From Aldrovandia affinis (Eukaryota; Chordata; Actinopteri; Notacanthiformes; Halosauridae): a DNA stretch of 64,000 nucleotides. A program made the translations under genes and the position numbers. Under the pieces are notes generated by a model. That model was not told where the DNA came from. It saw only the letters and a program-made list of their open reading frames with translations, and made no database searches. Numbering within the stretch: the first letter of the stretch is position 1; every line of letters starts with the position of its first letter. The stretch spans positions 919,001 to 983,000 of the forward strand of contig JAINUG010000207.1 in NCBI GenBank assembly GCA_029706075.1. The letters run 5' to 3'. Positions 23,481 to 33,620 of the stretch are shown here, piece after piece.

Positions 23481-23991
23481 ATATCGTCACCTTCTTAAAA
23501 TAATGGCCTAAGTCATTTTTTGAGGAAAAATATTTTTTTGCCTAAGTCATCTCTTCATGATGCTGGCCACCTCTGGTAAAAATTGCCTACATCCTTAATT
23601 GAAAAGATCATGCTGTTCCTACCCCAGTAGTATAATGGCCTACGTCAAGAGTGTGACTTAGGCCGTTTTATTTTTTGTCTAAGTCACAAGACAATTTTTT
23701 CAAGATGGGCGGCTGCTTGCCTAAGTCACTTACTCCAGAAGTAATTTGGCCTAAGTCAGGTTTAAAATTGCCTAAGTCACAATGGCATGTTCGTGAATTG
23801 GCCTAAGTAATCTAATCCTCTTATGTTACATAATTGACAGACAGCGTTATTTGTATGTCAATAGTTGTATATTGTCATAACCTTTTTGTGTGAAATGATT
23901 AATAAATATCATATATTCTATATTTGGTTCAGTTTATTCTGTTTTTTAAAAAACCTGAAAATATGACTTTATTTTAAGAAGGTGACGATAT
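23481..23991. mobile_element. MITE with 23-bp perfect inverted ends and a GCCTAAGTCA motif array
   Basis: The left end 23481-23503 (starting ATATCGTCACCTTCTTAAAA) is the exact complement of 23969-23991. The 511-bp element has no gene. Its left half carries at least eight copies of a (G)GCCTAAGTCA motif, at 23505, 23540, 23637 (CTACGTCA variant), 23654 (inverted), 23677, 23719, 23748, 23770 and 23800. No clear target duplication flanks it, so its superfamily is open. Confidence 0.75.
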
Positions 23992-23999
23992 TCAATTTG

Positions 24000-24900
24000 G
24001 GTAACACTTTATTTGGATAGTCCCCCATAGACTTTCAACAAATAGTAAAGTTATATGTCAACTACAAGTTTGTTGATGTTAAACAAATATATCTATTAAC
24101 TTATCAATATGTAATCGACAGACATTCAACACAATATTCAACAGACATTTGGCTTACTCTTTAGTTGACTATGTGTACCCTATCAACACACATAAATGCA
24201 GTAAAATGTCTGTAGATATTGAACTACACAAAACTGATGTTCACTGTATTTGGATAGTCCAGATTCACATCCATAGACTTGTTCTTGAATGCATTGTTTA
24301 TAGTCTATATGAATTCAACATGTTGTTGCAGGAATTGCTGTTGAATGCTTGTTTGAAACTGTATGAAATAAAACTATCTACAGACTATTAAATAAACACA
24401 ACTGTCTTTCACTTTATGTGGGTAGTTCAATTTCATATCAATAGATGCTTACTTCAATGATACAATTACTAGCTACATACATTCACTAGACATTATAATG
24501 TTTTCTATGCATTCATTTGACATAAATACCTTATATTTAGTGGTTGCTAATAAATGCCATGGAAAAATAAATGGTGTTACATAAGCAACAACTACTTAAC
24601 TGATATTATTGCTTACTACTTATTGACACTTTATAGACTGTCAACAGATAGTTTAGTTGGAGAAACATTTCTGTTGTTCATAGGTTAAACATAGTCAACT
24701 AAAGGGGAAGAGGCAACGGATGACTAAACTAGCTATAGATGGTTTGTTGAATATTGTGTTGAACATATTATTAAGATAATATATACATTTTCTGAACATC
24801 AGCAGACTTTTAGTTGTTCAGCACAACTATTTATGGATGAAGACAGACATTTAAATGATTGTCTGTAAACTAGCTATAGATGGTCTGTTGCATATTTCGT
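24000..24900. repeat. Probable degenerate interspersed repeat (ACTTTATTTGGATAGTC type)
   Basis: Phrases of the type CACTTTATTTGGATAGTC recur at about 24,008, 24,244 and 24,410, each followed by a CATAGACTT-like phrase. GTTGAATATTGTGTTGAACA-like phrases recur further on. This suggests a diverged repeat with internal units. The borders are approximate. Confidence 0.4.
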
Positions 24901-25554
24901 TCAATGTCTGTTGATAACTGTAACTGTGTGATGTAATATATATGCAAGCACATGTTTTCAGCCATCTGAATTTTGGGGTTTGAAAAATGTTGCAGAGAGA
25001 ACTTTCAGAAATTGAATGGGTATGCTTTAAACGCCCAGGCCCCATTACTTTAATGACTTTTGATACAGTGAAATGAAAGCCCTATTGAATACTGTGGTGC
25101 AATTTTATGCGTATAAAAACCTCCTCGCAATGGCAGGATATTTCCTCTAATGGCAGAAATTGGAGACAGTGCAGATTTTCAGAACCATTTACAAAAAGAC
25201 CGTAATGCATTTCACTTGCCATTAGCTATTGGCCATGTCATATTCAACCTTGCAGCACAGTTTCTGTCACATCAAGGATTGAACAGTGGCCTCGCACTTC
25301 CAGGGAGGTTTTAATGAAGCAATTGCTTGGGGCCTTTGAATCCAAGGAGCTGCGAATGGATATTCACCTGCGGACACAGTTGCACCATGCCGAATGATCC
25401 CGTGAAACGTGGATCTCACTTGAAATATGTAGCTTGGTAATTAGGCCCATTTGCCTGTTGCCCCTCTGTTCAATTCCCTCCATCTCTCTGTATCTGACAT
25501 TATATTACTCTTCATCTCTTGGTGTTGCTGTTGGATGGAGAAGTGCATTGTGTG

Positions 25555-25610
<56 letters not shown>

Positions 25611-26705
25611 AGCTGGGCTGGCTGACGGATATCAGCACATACTGTGATGCTTTGGGAACAGAGCTAAACGGGGCAGAACTCTGCGGGGCAGAGGCGAACA
25701 TGTGGAGCAGTTAGTCACAATGACAAAAGGCATGACTAACAGCACATTCAGAGGACCTAACCTCCATTATTAAAGTGGAGAAGGGCTTCCTGTTGCCACC
25801 TCTGGCCTTGACAGTTTCTCTCCTCCGCTTGTTCACTGATGGGATTAAACGTCTGTGACGTTGAGGCTGGTGTCAGAGGCTGGTGACCAGAAGGTGAGAA
25901 AGATGCCGAGCTGCTCAAATGCTATGCTTGGATATGATTTCTCCATAAGCGGATGGATTTACTGTCCAAACCAAACATAGTCAACAATTGACAACTGACA
26001 TAGTCCAGAAATAGTCAACATTTGACAAATATTTTAAAGGATTAAATAACATATTACTATAATTTCCTTCTCCCATTTTAGAATGCTATATCACATCTGT
26101 AAGCACATCCCATCACTGCAAGATCCTCATCCCATAGTCAATTCAGGAGGGTGTTGACTAGAGAGAGCACCCTCTGAAATATGTGCAGCCAGCTGCCATG
26201 TCCTTGCATGTCTTATGTTTACCAGCTGAGGTATTGTGTCCTGCACTGCTGACACAAGTGGACCACAGCATCAACCCTGGGTGATGCTGTGGCTAATTAC
26301 ACATTGCCCCATGGGTCTCCTGACCACAGTCAGCATTGGCTGGGTCAGGGATCGATTCCAGACTACTACAATTTCTAATGCTTTTATGCAATTCCCATTA
26401 TGTCCAATTTGGATGTCACTGTTCATTGTAAGGGGTACAAATTCAAAAAGTTCATTCTACCACTAGCAGACTTTCAGTTCAGGAAATGTGAGTGCATTTG
26501 GTCATCTTCATCATCTCTCTGAGTTGCCTTGCCGGGCAGTTGTCATTCCTTCTCAAATCTAAAATGGCATAATTACCACTCGCATGCCAGAGTTCATTTT
26601 AGGCCTTTTTTATTCTGTGATTTTTTCAGTGAGTGTTCTGGTAAGTGTTTGTTCTATGACCACTTTTTGCAATTCTGAGAATTATGGGACAGTGTATTAT
26701 ACTGT
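24901..26705. other. Gene-free stretch with a (GA)n tract
   Basis: No gene is supported. A decayed tRNA-like phrase, GGATCGATTCC, near 26,350 could be a SINE relic but has no clear borders. Confidence 0.4.
25559..25609. repeat. (GA)n microsatellite
   Basis: An uninterrupted dinucleotide run. ORFs over it on both strands encode only Arg-Glu or Ser-Leu repeats and are not genes. Confidence 0.98.
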
Positions 26706-27280
26706 TGTTACAACCCGCAAAGCCACCCGTGCTGCAAAAGCTAGGCGACTGATCAAATAGGAGGTAACAAACAAATATTCCTCAGAGTCAATGAATACTA
26801 TTAAAAATACAAGATCTTTATTTATCGCATACAAACAAAACACAGTGGACAGACGACGAAGGAATAATGAAACAAAACAAAACAGTGTGTCTACCCCTAC
26901 CACTAGAAATAAAATATTTCTAACCTCCTGGTGCAAATAAAAATGTGGGTTTTCTTCTGCAGACTGGCTATCCCTGCTCTACGCTTTCCTAACTATCCAA
27001 AAAGAGTTGAAAAGGATGATTACAGAAAATGGACGAACGAGACGGTTTAAATAGAGTTCACTAAAAAGGTTTTCAGAAGTTCGACTGGTCGGCATGAAGT
27101 TTTCAAAAAGGCAAGAAACTCCAAAACCGCTGCTCCGCTCGTTTTTATTCTCTAAACAGGGCGAGACAGGGCCAGACGAGGTCAGGGAGAAGGCAACTTA
27201 AAAACCCTCCAATGGCCAGACAGCGTTCCTGAATGGCATCAATTGGCAATCAGGGGTCAAATTTTGCCCAACATGTAACA
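26706..27280 (-). mobile_element. Ty3/gypsy 3' LTR
   Basis: On the minus strand the LTR starts TGTTACATG at 27280 and ends TTGTAACA at 26706, so both ends are TGTTACA-type inverted termini. A polypurine tract, CTTAAGTGAGGGGG (27294-27281), directly precedes it. An AATAAA signal lies inside, seen on the plus strand as TTTATT near 26,818. No matching 5' LTR is in the window, so this element is a truncated 3' part. Confidence 0.75.
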
Positions 27281-27439
27281 CCCCCTCACTTAAGATAAAA
27301 AAAATGGAGGTCAATAGTAAAAATGTTCTCCCCCACATATCATAACGAACAAACAATATATATTATTTATATATATTAATTTTTTTACCAGGCAGACAAA
27401 CATCTCTGCACATTTTTAATTAAACAAACAACACATTTA

Positions 27440-27799
27440 CACTTCGCAATTCTCAAGTAGGTTCAAATCTTACCTCATTCACTTGAGACAATGCATCAGG
27501 AAGGATATTATCTTTGCCACGAATGTGTCGAAAGCCGAAATTATGTTCTTGCAAGAACAAGCTCCACTGCATGAGATGTTGGTTTGGATTTTGGTAAGAT
27601 GATCGGTAAGAACCAGAACTGCGTGAGGGGCAGACCCCACATACACGTCAAAATGCCGGAATACGAGGATCAGGGCAAACACCTCCTTCTCAATGGTTGA
27701 ATAAACTCACTGGTGATGGTTACATTTCTTAGACAAATAACAAACTGACTGTTCCACCCATGCAAAGCGTCCTGCAGAAGCACAGCTCCAGCACCTGAG
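27440..27799 (-). pseudogene. Ty3/gypsy RNase H fragment
   Basis: The minus strand begins with SGAGAVLLQ, an RNase H start, then goes through YSTIEKEVFALILVFRHFDV and a frameshifted end with FRHIRGKDNILPDALSQV. These are consecutive blocks of gypsy-type RNase H, so at least two frame breaks are present. Integrase, which should follow before the polypurine tract at 27,290, is missing: only about 150 nt of unrelated A+T-rich sequence lies between. The start is fused to a Tc1 fragment. Confidence 0.75.
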
Positions 27800-28830
27800 T
27801 TGCTCTAGCAATATGTTTCTGGTCATTGTCTTGTTGCATAATGAAGTGCCATCCAATGAGTTTGGAGGCATTTGGTTTTATCTGAGCAGATAAAATATTT
27901 CTGTAGACTTCAGAATTCATTGTTCTACTTCTGTCTGTAGTCACATCATCGATGAAGACAAGTGAGCCCGTTCCACTGGCAGCCATACATGCCCAAGCCA
28001 TAACACCCCCTCCACCATGTTTCACGGATGAGGTGGTATGCTTTGGATCATGGGAATTTCCTTTTTTTCTCCACACTTTCCTCTTTCCTTCACTCTGGTA
28101 CATGTTAATCTTTGTCTCATCTGTCCACAAGACCAGAACTCTTGGGGCTCTTTTAGGTGCTTTTTAGCAAACTGTAATCTCTCCTTCCTGTTCTTCAGGC
28201 TTATCAGTGGTTTGCATCTTGTAGTGTACCCTCTGTAGTCCTGCTGGTGTAGTCCTCTACATATGGTAGACTTTGACACATCTACACCTGCATCCAGCTG
28301 AGTGTTTTTGATCTGTTGGGCCGTTGTCAGGGGGTTTTCTTCACCATAGAGTATTCTCCGGTCATCCACTACAGTGGTCTTCCTCGGTCTACCGGGTCTT
28401 GACATAATTTAGTCCACCAGTTGTTTTTTTCTTGTTAATGATTAACCAAACTGTTGACTTAGGCATGCCCAGGGTTTTTGCAATGTTCCTGATTGATTGA
28501 TTTTCTGAGCCTTATGATGGCCAGCTTAATTTGCATCGACACTGCTGTCTTCCTCATGTTGTCACACCCCAACAACAATCTCCAAAGGCAATTGCAAAGT
28601 CTAGAATCAAGACTAGACATCAACAGCTCTCTTCTCAACAAATACTTTGTAGGGGGACCATTAAAAAGGGGGGACCAAACGGTTACAAAATGGATGAAAA
28701 TACTCTCAAATTAAAGCTGACAGTGTGCACTTCAATCTCATTCTAATCTCCTTTCACACTCAAAGTGCTAGAGTACAGAACCAAAATAACAAAAAATGTG
28801 TCACTGTCCAATTAATTATGGTACTCACTG
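27800..28830 (-). pseudogene. Tc1/mariner transposon, 3' truncated, transposase frameshifted
   Basis: The minus strand begins at 28830 with a CAGTGAGTACCATAATTAAT terminal repeat beside a TA dinucleotide (28831-28832). The transposase then reads MQIKLAIIRLRKS in one frame, GMPKSTVW in a second, and the GRPR-type motif RPGRPRKTT with PAIRED-like helices in a third. The catalytic part shows WTDETKINMYQSEGKRKVWR (first Asp) and MQQDNDQKHIARATQ (second Asp). The sequence stops at 27,800, so the last catalytic residue, the C-terminus and the right terminal repeat are absent. The product would not be active. Confidence 0.88.
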
Positions 28831-28832
28831 TA

Positions 28833-29744
28833 TATGATTTCAAAATGTCACAGATCAATTCCAGTTGATTTTTAATGTTTATTTGTCACTTCTTTATGAA
28901 TTGAAATGCCTGAACCAGGTTGATGGTTGGTATTTTCATGTAATTTATTTTTCTGGCAGTGATAAGTCGCTTACTGTTCTAATCCAAGCCGACGTGATCG
29001 CTTCACTGACAACTGTCACACTTGCTTTCATGTGCTCTGGATGCATGACATATATAAAGCTGCACACCCAGTGCTGCCAATAGGAATCCCAGGACCTGGG
29101 ACAGAATTTGCTGTTTGGGTCCCCAAACTAAAATGCCTGTTTTGCGTAAATACACTACCAATATGACGCATAATAAATCAATCAAATATAATTTGGCAAT
29201 TTTTTATTTCAATTTTTTATTAGCCCAGTCTGCCTGCTGTGCTGCTCCTGCTGACTAGTGCTTGATGGGTAATGTCATACACCAAACTTTCATGGTAGCA
29301 AAGTCCCTAATTATATATTTGAAGTCCAAGTTGTGGGCCAGTTGGCTTTCAGTTGAGAGGCCAGACTGTTAAGTCTCTCCTGTCCCACTGACAGTCACGT
29401 TAGAACATAATAACTTGAAAGCGGATAGTCTACATTGCATAACGTTTAATCATGGCTGATGATTTATTCTATGGTTAATAACTCCATAGTGCAATCCCAT
29501 TTACATTTAAAATCACATTCAATATTTGTAACACGTAGCATGTAGCCTAATATGTGTGAGCAAGCTAATGAAGTGCGTGGGTGTAGGCTAATGTGACCGC
29601 TACGCCATCCGCCGCCCAATATACACATTTTTAACATGGCAAAAAAAGTTATTAATCCGAAAATGGCGTAGAAATATGGTGTTCCTTAACGTGAAATAGA
29701 ACGTTCTATTGACCTGTGTATGCTTTGATGGTTGGCTAAACCAT
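28833..29744. other. Unique sequence before the retrovirus
   Basis: No gene recognised. It ends in GGTTGGCTAAACCAT, whose last four bases are the retroviral target duplication. Confidence 0.45.
29741..29744 (+). repeat. Target-site duplication CCAT, left copy
   Basis: CCAT directly precedes the 5' LTR and is repeated at 39882-39885 directly after the 3' LTR. A 4-bp duplication is made by gamma- and related retroviral integrases. Confidence 0.85.
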
Positions 29745-30250
29745 TGTGGGAATTTTTAGTACGTTTTTATTCTGACCTAACTGTGAATGAATGTGCAGAG
29801 CTCATTAATTCGCAGAAAAGTGGCAATCTAGTTTCGGCTACTGTGTTGTTATTAATCTGTTCTAGATAAGGCTGAATACCTCTCCAGTTCTCACAAGATT
29901 TTGATAAGACCAAAGACAGCGTTCTTTTAATTCAAAAAGATGATGTAGTTTGTTGCTAATTGGACAGTCTGAACCGATAGGAAGACACGCTGACGTAAGT
30001 GGCTTGCCGATTGGAGGACCTGGGAAAACGTCAGCCAATCAGCAAAGACCTGATTTTGAGGAAAAGAAGGGTTTCAAGACGGCCCGGGAGAAGCGCTCCC
30101 CGGAAGACAGCTGGACAAATGAATTGAGAGATTTGTGTAGTTCGCTTTTGATTCCTGTTACTTTCTACTTGTCTCTAATAAATTCTGAGTTAAGAATTAT
30201 TGGTCTTAGTATTTGCCTCCTCAACGCCTCCTTTGATACACGACCTAACA
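29745..30250 (+). mobile_element. Endogenous retrovirus 5' LTR
   Basis: The 506-bp LTR starts TGTGGGAATT and ends CCTAACA. It carries several CCAAT boxes (30035-30039, and ATTGG at about 29,959 and 30,009), an ATF/CRE-like TGACGTAA at 29991-29998, and an AATAAA signal at 30177-30182. It matches the 3' LTR base for base except A at 29993 against G at 39624. It would drive proviral transcription. An open frame that runs from the LTR into the leader is not a known viral gene. Confidence 0.95.
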
Positions 30251-30253
30251 ATT

Positions 30254-30271
30254 TGGTGACCCCGACGTTAA
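30254..30271 (+). other. Primer-binding site, tRNA-Trp type
   Basis: Three bases inside the LTR lies TGGTGACCCCGACGT followed by TAA. The first 15 bases match the tRNA-Trp primer site known from avian leukosis and Rous sarcoma viruses. Known fish exogenous retroviruses mostly use other tRNAs. Confidence 0.85.
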
Positions 30272-30353
30272 GGAGCGAGGTTCGCCGCAACGGCGGAATG
30301 GCAAGCATACCTGATCACTGATAAGTCCGACACTTACTGGCGCCAATCTGAAA

Positions 30354-30360
30354 GGTAAGC
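30354..30360 (+). promoter_or_regulatory. Candidate major splice donor
   Basis: AAAG|GTAAGC about 100 nt after the 5' LTR is a strong donor in the usual place for splicing a subgenomic env message. An acceptor was not identified with confidence. Confidence 0.5.
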
Positions 30361-32933
30361 AGAAACCTTTTTCATAAAATTCTGCATTAGTCTAGGAGTG
30401 AAGTGTCAGACTGTTGGATGAGAAGGTCTAAATTTAGGGAATTGTTTGTTATATTAAGAGAGACAAATAGATTGTAATGCAATGATATACAGAGACACAA
30501 TATTAGTTTAAATAGTTAGGGGAGACGTACGGGCGATCTCGAACTCAAATACAAGTAGTTTGCGTAGTCGATTGGAACTGCGCGCGTGGCCAGTTGATTC
30601 AAGGCAGACAATTTGTGAGCAAGGACGGGCCTAGGGTAAATACGTACAGTCTAAAGTGAAGTGGTGTGTGGGGAGAGACCCACGTGGGGAGAGACCCACG
30701 ATACCGGTATCACCTGACCTGTTAAGAAAAAGAAAAGAGGTAGATACGGGCATAGTCAAATAATTAACAACGGGTCAGGATCTCAACTTTAAAATATAAA
30801 CTATTAGTTTAGCAGTTGTCTCTCTGCATATTTTTCCCCGTTTTTTGTTTTTTCATTTCTGTCAGCTGACAAAACTGTGCAAATCCACTTCTGTGGTAAG
30901 GGGGGCATTTCAAGCGCTTGAGTATTGATGTGTTAATACGCAGCATACACCCAGTGCTGACACACAATACTGTTAATTGGAGTGAAGTTCAAGGGTTTGT
31001 ACCTGGATCATTGCGACAATTCTAGCGATTGAAACTGGAGGTTTTTTCTTGTATACATTATTGACATTGGCAATTTGGGAAATTATTGTGGTTCGTGTGT
31101 CTTGTTTAAAGTACAAAATTAGGATTGGCAAAAGGGAAATCATTGAAGTTTGTATGTCTAGATTCAAATAAATAAATTAGGACTGGCAAAAAGGCAGTCC
31201 AAAATAGGTCAAAACGTAGGAATATGCCGGCAATTTTGTGAGAAGTGTGTTGTGAGCTCAAATGGCGCCTGCGAATATTCTATGGGTTAAATGGGGTCTT
31301 CATGTGCTTTACGAGATCTGGTATCATGTGCAAGTGCTGGCTTGCATTTATGTGATCTTGCACGCGTTTCGCGAACTATTCTATAAATGTCTTCGCAATC
31401 GCGAAGTTGCTGTACAGGTGTAAGTCATTTTGTCTTGTAAAATAGCGCACGCGATGTATGAGATACTTGTTAAATGCTAGACAGCCTACAGTATTACAGA
31501 TAAGCGATTTTTGGAAAGTGGAATTGTAATATTGTTATTATAAGTATATAGTTACGTTAATAATACAATAAGACTTGTCGCAACCACGGGTCCAGTAGGA
31601 TAAGGGCCGTGGCAAATGAGCCCCGATTTATAGTTGCATGAGCCCGAAATAAGGGACATATAAAATGAATAAATGACATATAGGAGCACCTGTTTCCCAA
31701 TAAAGAAAGTAAAACACGCACGCACTACTGGCCATACTAAAATACATGGGGACTTAATGTCGACAAGTCTTAATTTAGAAATGTAGATATAAGAGCATGA
31801 AAATTGATGTGTTGATTGTGTTTCATGTGTTGCAACAAAACGCTAAGTGGATGGTATTGAAGAGGGACACTCTGTTTGCATACATACAGAGTTTAGAGTA
31901 GGGAGAAGACAAAGTGGGAAGTTATCCGCTAAGTAGAGTTTGTACCGAATTATGTCAATATGAGACAAAGTGTGAGAAACAAAATACATTGCTTATGTAC
32001 ATTGGCAAAAAAGCGTCTGCTAAATGGTGTATATTATATAGAAATATAAGGAGTGGGAACACCGCTTCGGGAAGTGTTTAAAGGTCTTTATTCGACAGAT
32101 TTTTTTAATAGTTTACTTTACGACGTTCAGCACTTTGTTGGTAAATTTTCCTTGTTTCAGTTTTAGTCTGTAAGTTATTTTATCTAAATAAATCATAATT
32201 TCAGTTTAGTGCGCCGATAGCGTTTCATTTGTAGTTTGGGACATTGATAGTTAGATTATTTAAAGACCATTCAGTTTCAACCATTCTAAGTGAGTCTTAT
32301 AATTACAAATGTTCTATATTTTGTCCTGATATTTCGATACTGTTCAGGAACGAGTATGAGCTTAGATTTTTCCATTTTAGTGTACTTTCAAGCATTCTTA
32401 CTTGAATCGTAATCTTTTGCAGTGTTTGATTTGTTATCTGTTTCCCTGGTCTCCGGAATTTAAATACAACCTTTCCCAGGGTTTAATTATTTCGTCCTTT
32501 CAATTAAATATTCTAGGAATACTGTTTGTAGCGTGGTGAGACAAATAGTTCGCTAGCATAAACCTACGTTCGAAAGTTCCGTGGCAGGGTGAATGCTAAG
32601 TGGGGGAAAAGCGAAATTGCGCGCGAAGGGGGGTCGATTCAGAGACAGGCAGCGGGCAACAGAGCAGCAGAAAACGGAATTTGCAAAGGAGGGGGCTACT
32701 AGGAGTGAGAGTGGCAGACAGAGACTGGTTTCATCTCACCAGTTGAAAAAGAGAGAGGAACGCGCGAATTGTTCGTTACTAAATAAAGATAAATATAGAT
32801 AAAATAACAACCTAGTTTATTACGCGTAATATACAATAAATTTCAGGAGGGACGCCTCCGCAGTAAGCAGTAATAAATAACTGGATTAAGACTTGTGTAA
32901 CTTGATTGCAAATTAACGTAACCTCAAAGAACG
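30361..32933 (+). other. Long retroviral leader, no recognisable gene
   Basis: About 2.6 kb separates the donor from the first gag similarity, far longer than usual leaders. It holds the hairpin-palindrome element (30668-30711) and a 69-codon basic open frame (32593-32802) that I do not recognise. Matrix and the N-terminal capsid domain should lie at the end of this stretch, but I see no trace, so that part of gag is deleted or replaced. Confidence 0.6.
30668..30711 (+). promoter_or_regulatory. Tandem hairpins plus 12-nt palindrome, candidate packaging/dimerisation signal
   Basis: GTGGGGAGAGACCCAC occurs twice back to back (30668-30683 and 30684-30699). Each copy can pair GTGGG with CCCAC around a GAGAGA loop. 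Directly after comes GATACCGGTATC (30700-30711), a perfect palindrome. Retroviral leaders use such hairpins and self-complementary loops to dimerise and package genomic RNA. The function is inferred from form and position. Confidence 0.55.
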
Positions 32934-33530
32934 GTGTTAAACATGTCAGGTGAGGAAGTGTATGCATACATTCAAAGGGCGTTCACCCTCTGGGAGCACA
33001 GCACAGGAGAAAGGCCAGATTCATCTACTGGCTCAGAGGGCCACTGGAGACATGGAGTGCAGAAAGGGTTGCCAGAGAAAGTGCAGCAAAAGCTAGAGGA
33101 TGTAGTAGGCCTAGACAACATGCCCACCGTGGTGCGGAAAGATCACATTGTACACTGCGTAGCCAAACACAGGGCAGCGAAAACTGCTAGAGAAGACGAG
33201 GCCACTACTCTTGAAAACAAGCTGTTGAAGCTCCAAATTGCCAAACTGACTGCAAAATAAGACAAAGAGAGAGCAAAAGCAGTAATTGAAGCACCAGTGG
33301 TTACGGCACAGCCCCCACCATTTCAACAGGTGGCTGCAACTCAGCCACCCCCACACCAGCCAATGACAGCAGGCTGCCAAGGTCAGCCACAAAACCCAGC
33401 ACCCTCATTCCAACAGAAGGGGGGCTATTCACAGGGTCCTATAGTCTGCTGGAACTGTGGATGGACAGGACACGTATCACGCTATTGTATTGACGGGGCC
33501 CAGAGCATCACACAGCGAAAGTACCCGTAA
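32934..33530 (+). pseudogene. Endogenous retrovirus gag remnant (capsid C-terminal part and nucleocapsid)
   Basis: One frame holds a capsid C-terminal-like stretch (QKGLPEKVQQKLEDVVGLD), a charged coiled segment, a Pro/Gln-rich linker and a single CCHC zinc knuckle, CWNCGWTGHVSRYC, near 33,450-33,490. An in-frame TAA at 33258-33260 interrupts it; the frame continues unchanged after it to TAA at 33528-33530. Matrix and most of the capsid are missing upstream. In life Gag would form the particle shell and the knuckle would bind genomic RNA. One knuckle and a tRNA-Trp primer do not place it neatly in a known genus. Confidence 0.8.
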
Positions 33531-33541
33531 TGACTCCCCCA

Positions 33542-33620
33542 ATGATTAAAGCAAAATTTGGACAAAACGAAATGGAATTTATGGTTGACACGGGGCCACA
33601 GTATCGACAATTAAGAGATT
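33542..33620 (+). pseudogene. Endogenous retrovirus protease remnant
   Basis: A short stretch encodes an aspartic-protease start with the active-site triplet DTG at 33587-33595. It lies in a different frame from gag (one base off), so it would need ribosomal frameshifting, or an indel has occurred. Similarity fades after the active site. Confidence 0.6.

Noticed and set aside
25434..25714. Frames across the (GA)n tract on both strands
   Set aside because: They encode only dipeptide repeats with random flanks.
26270..26370. tRNA-like phrase GGATCGATTCC
   Set aside because: No matching acceptor stem or SINE body; probably chance or very old.
29950..30321. 123-codon frame from the 5' LTR into the leader
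   Set aside because: The same frame exists in the 3' LTR and ends in unrelated flank; it spans the LTR border and the primer site and matches no viral gene I know.
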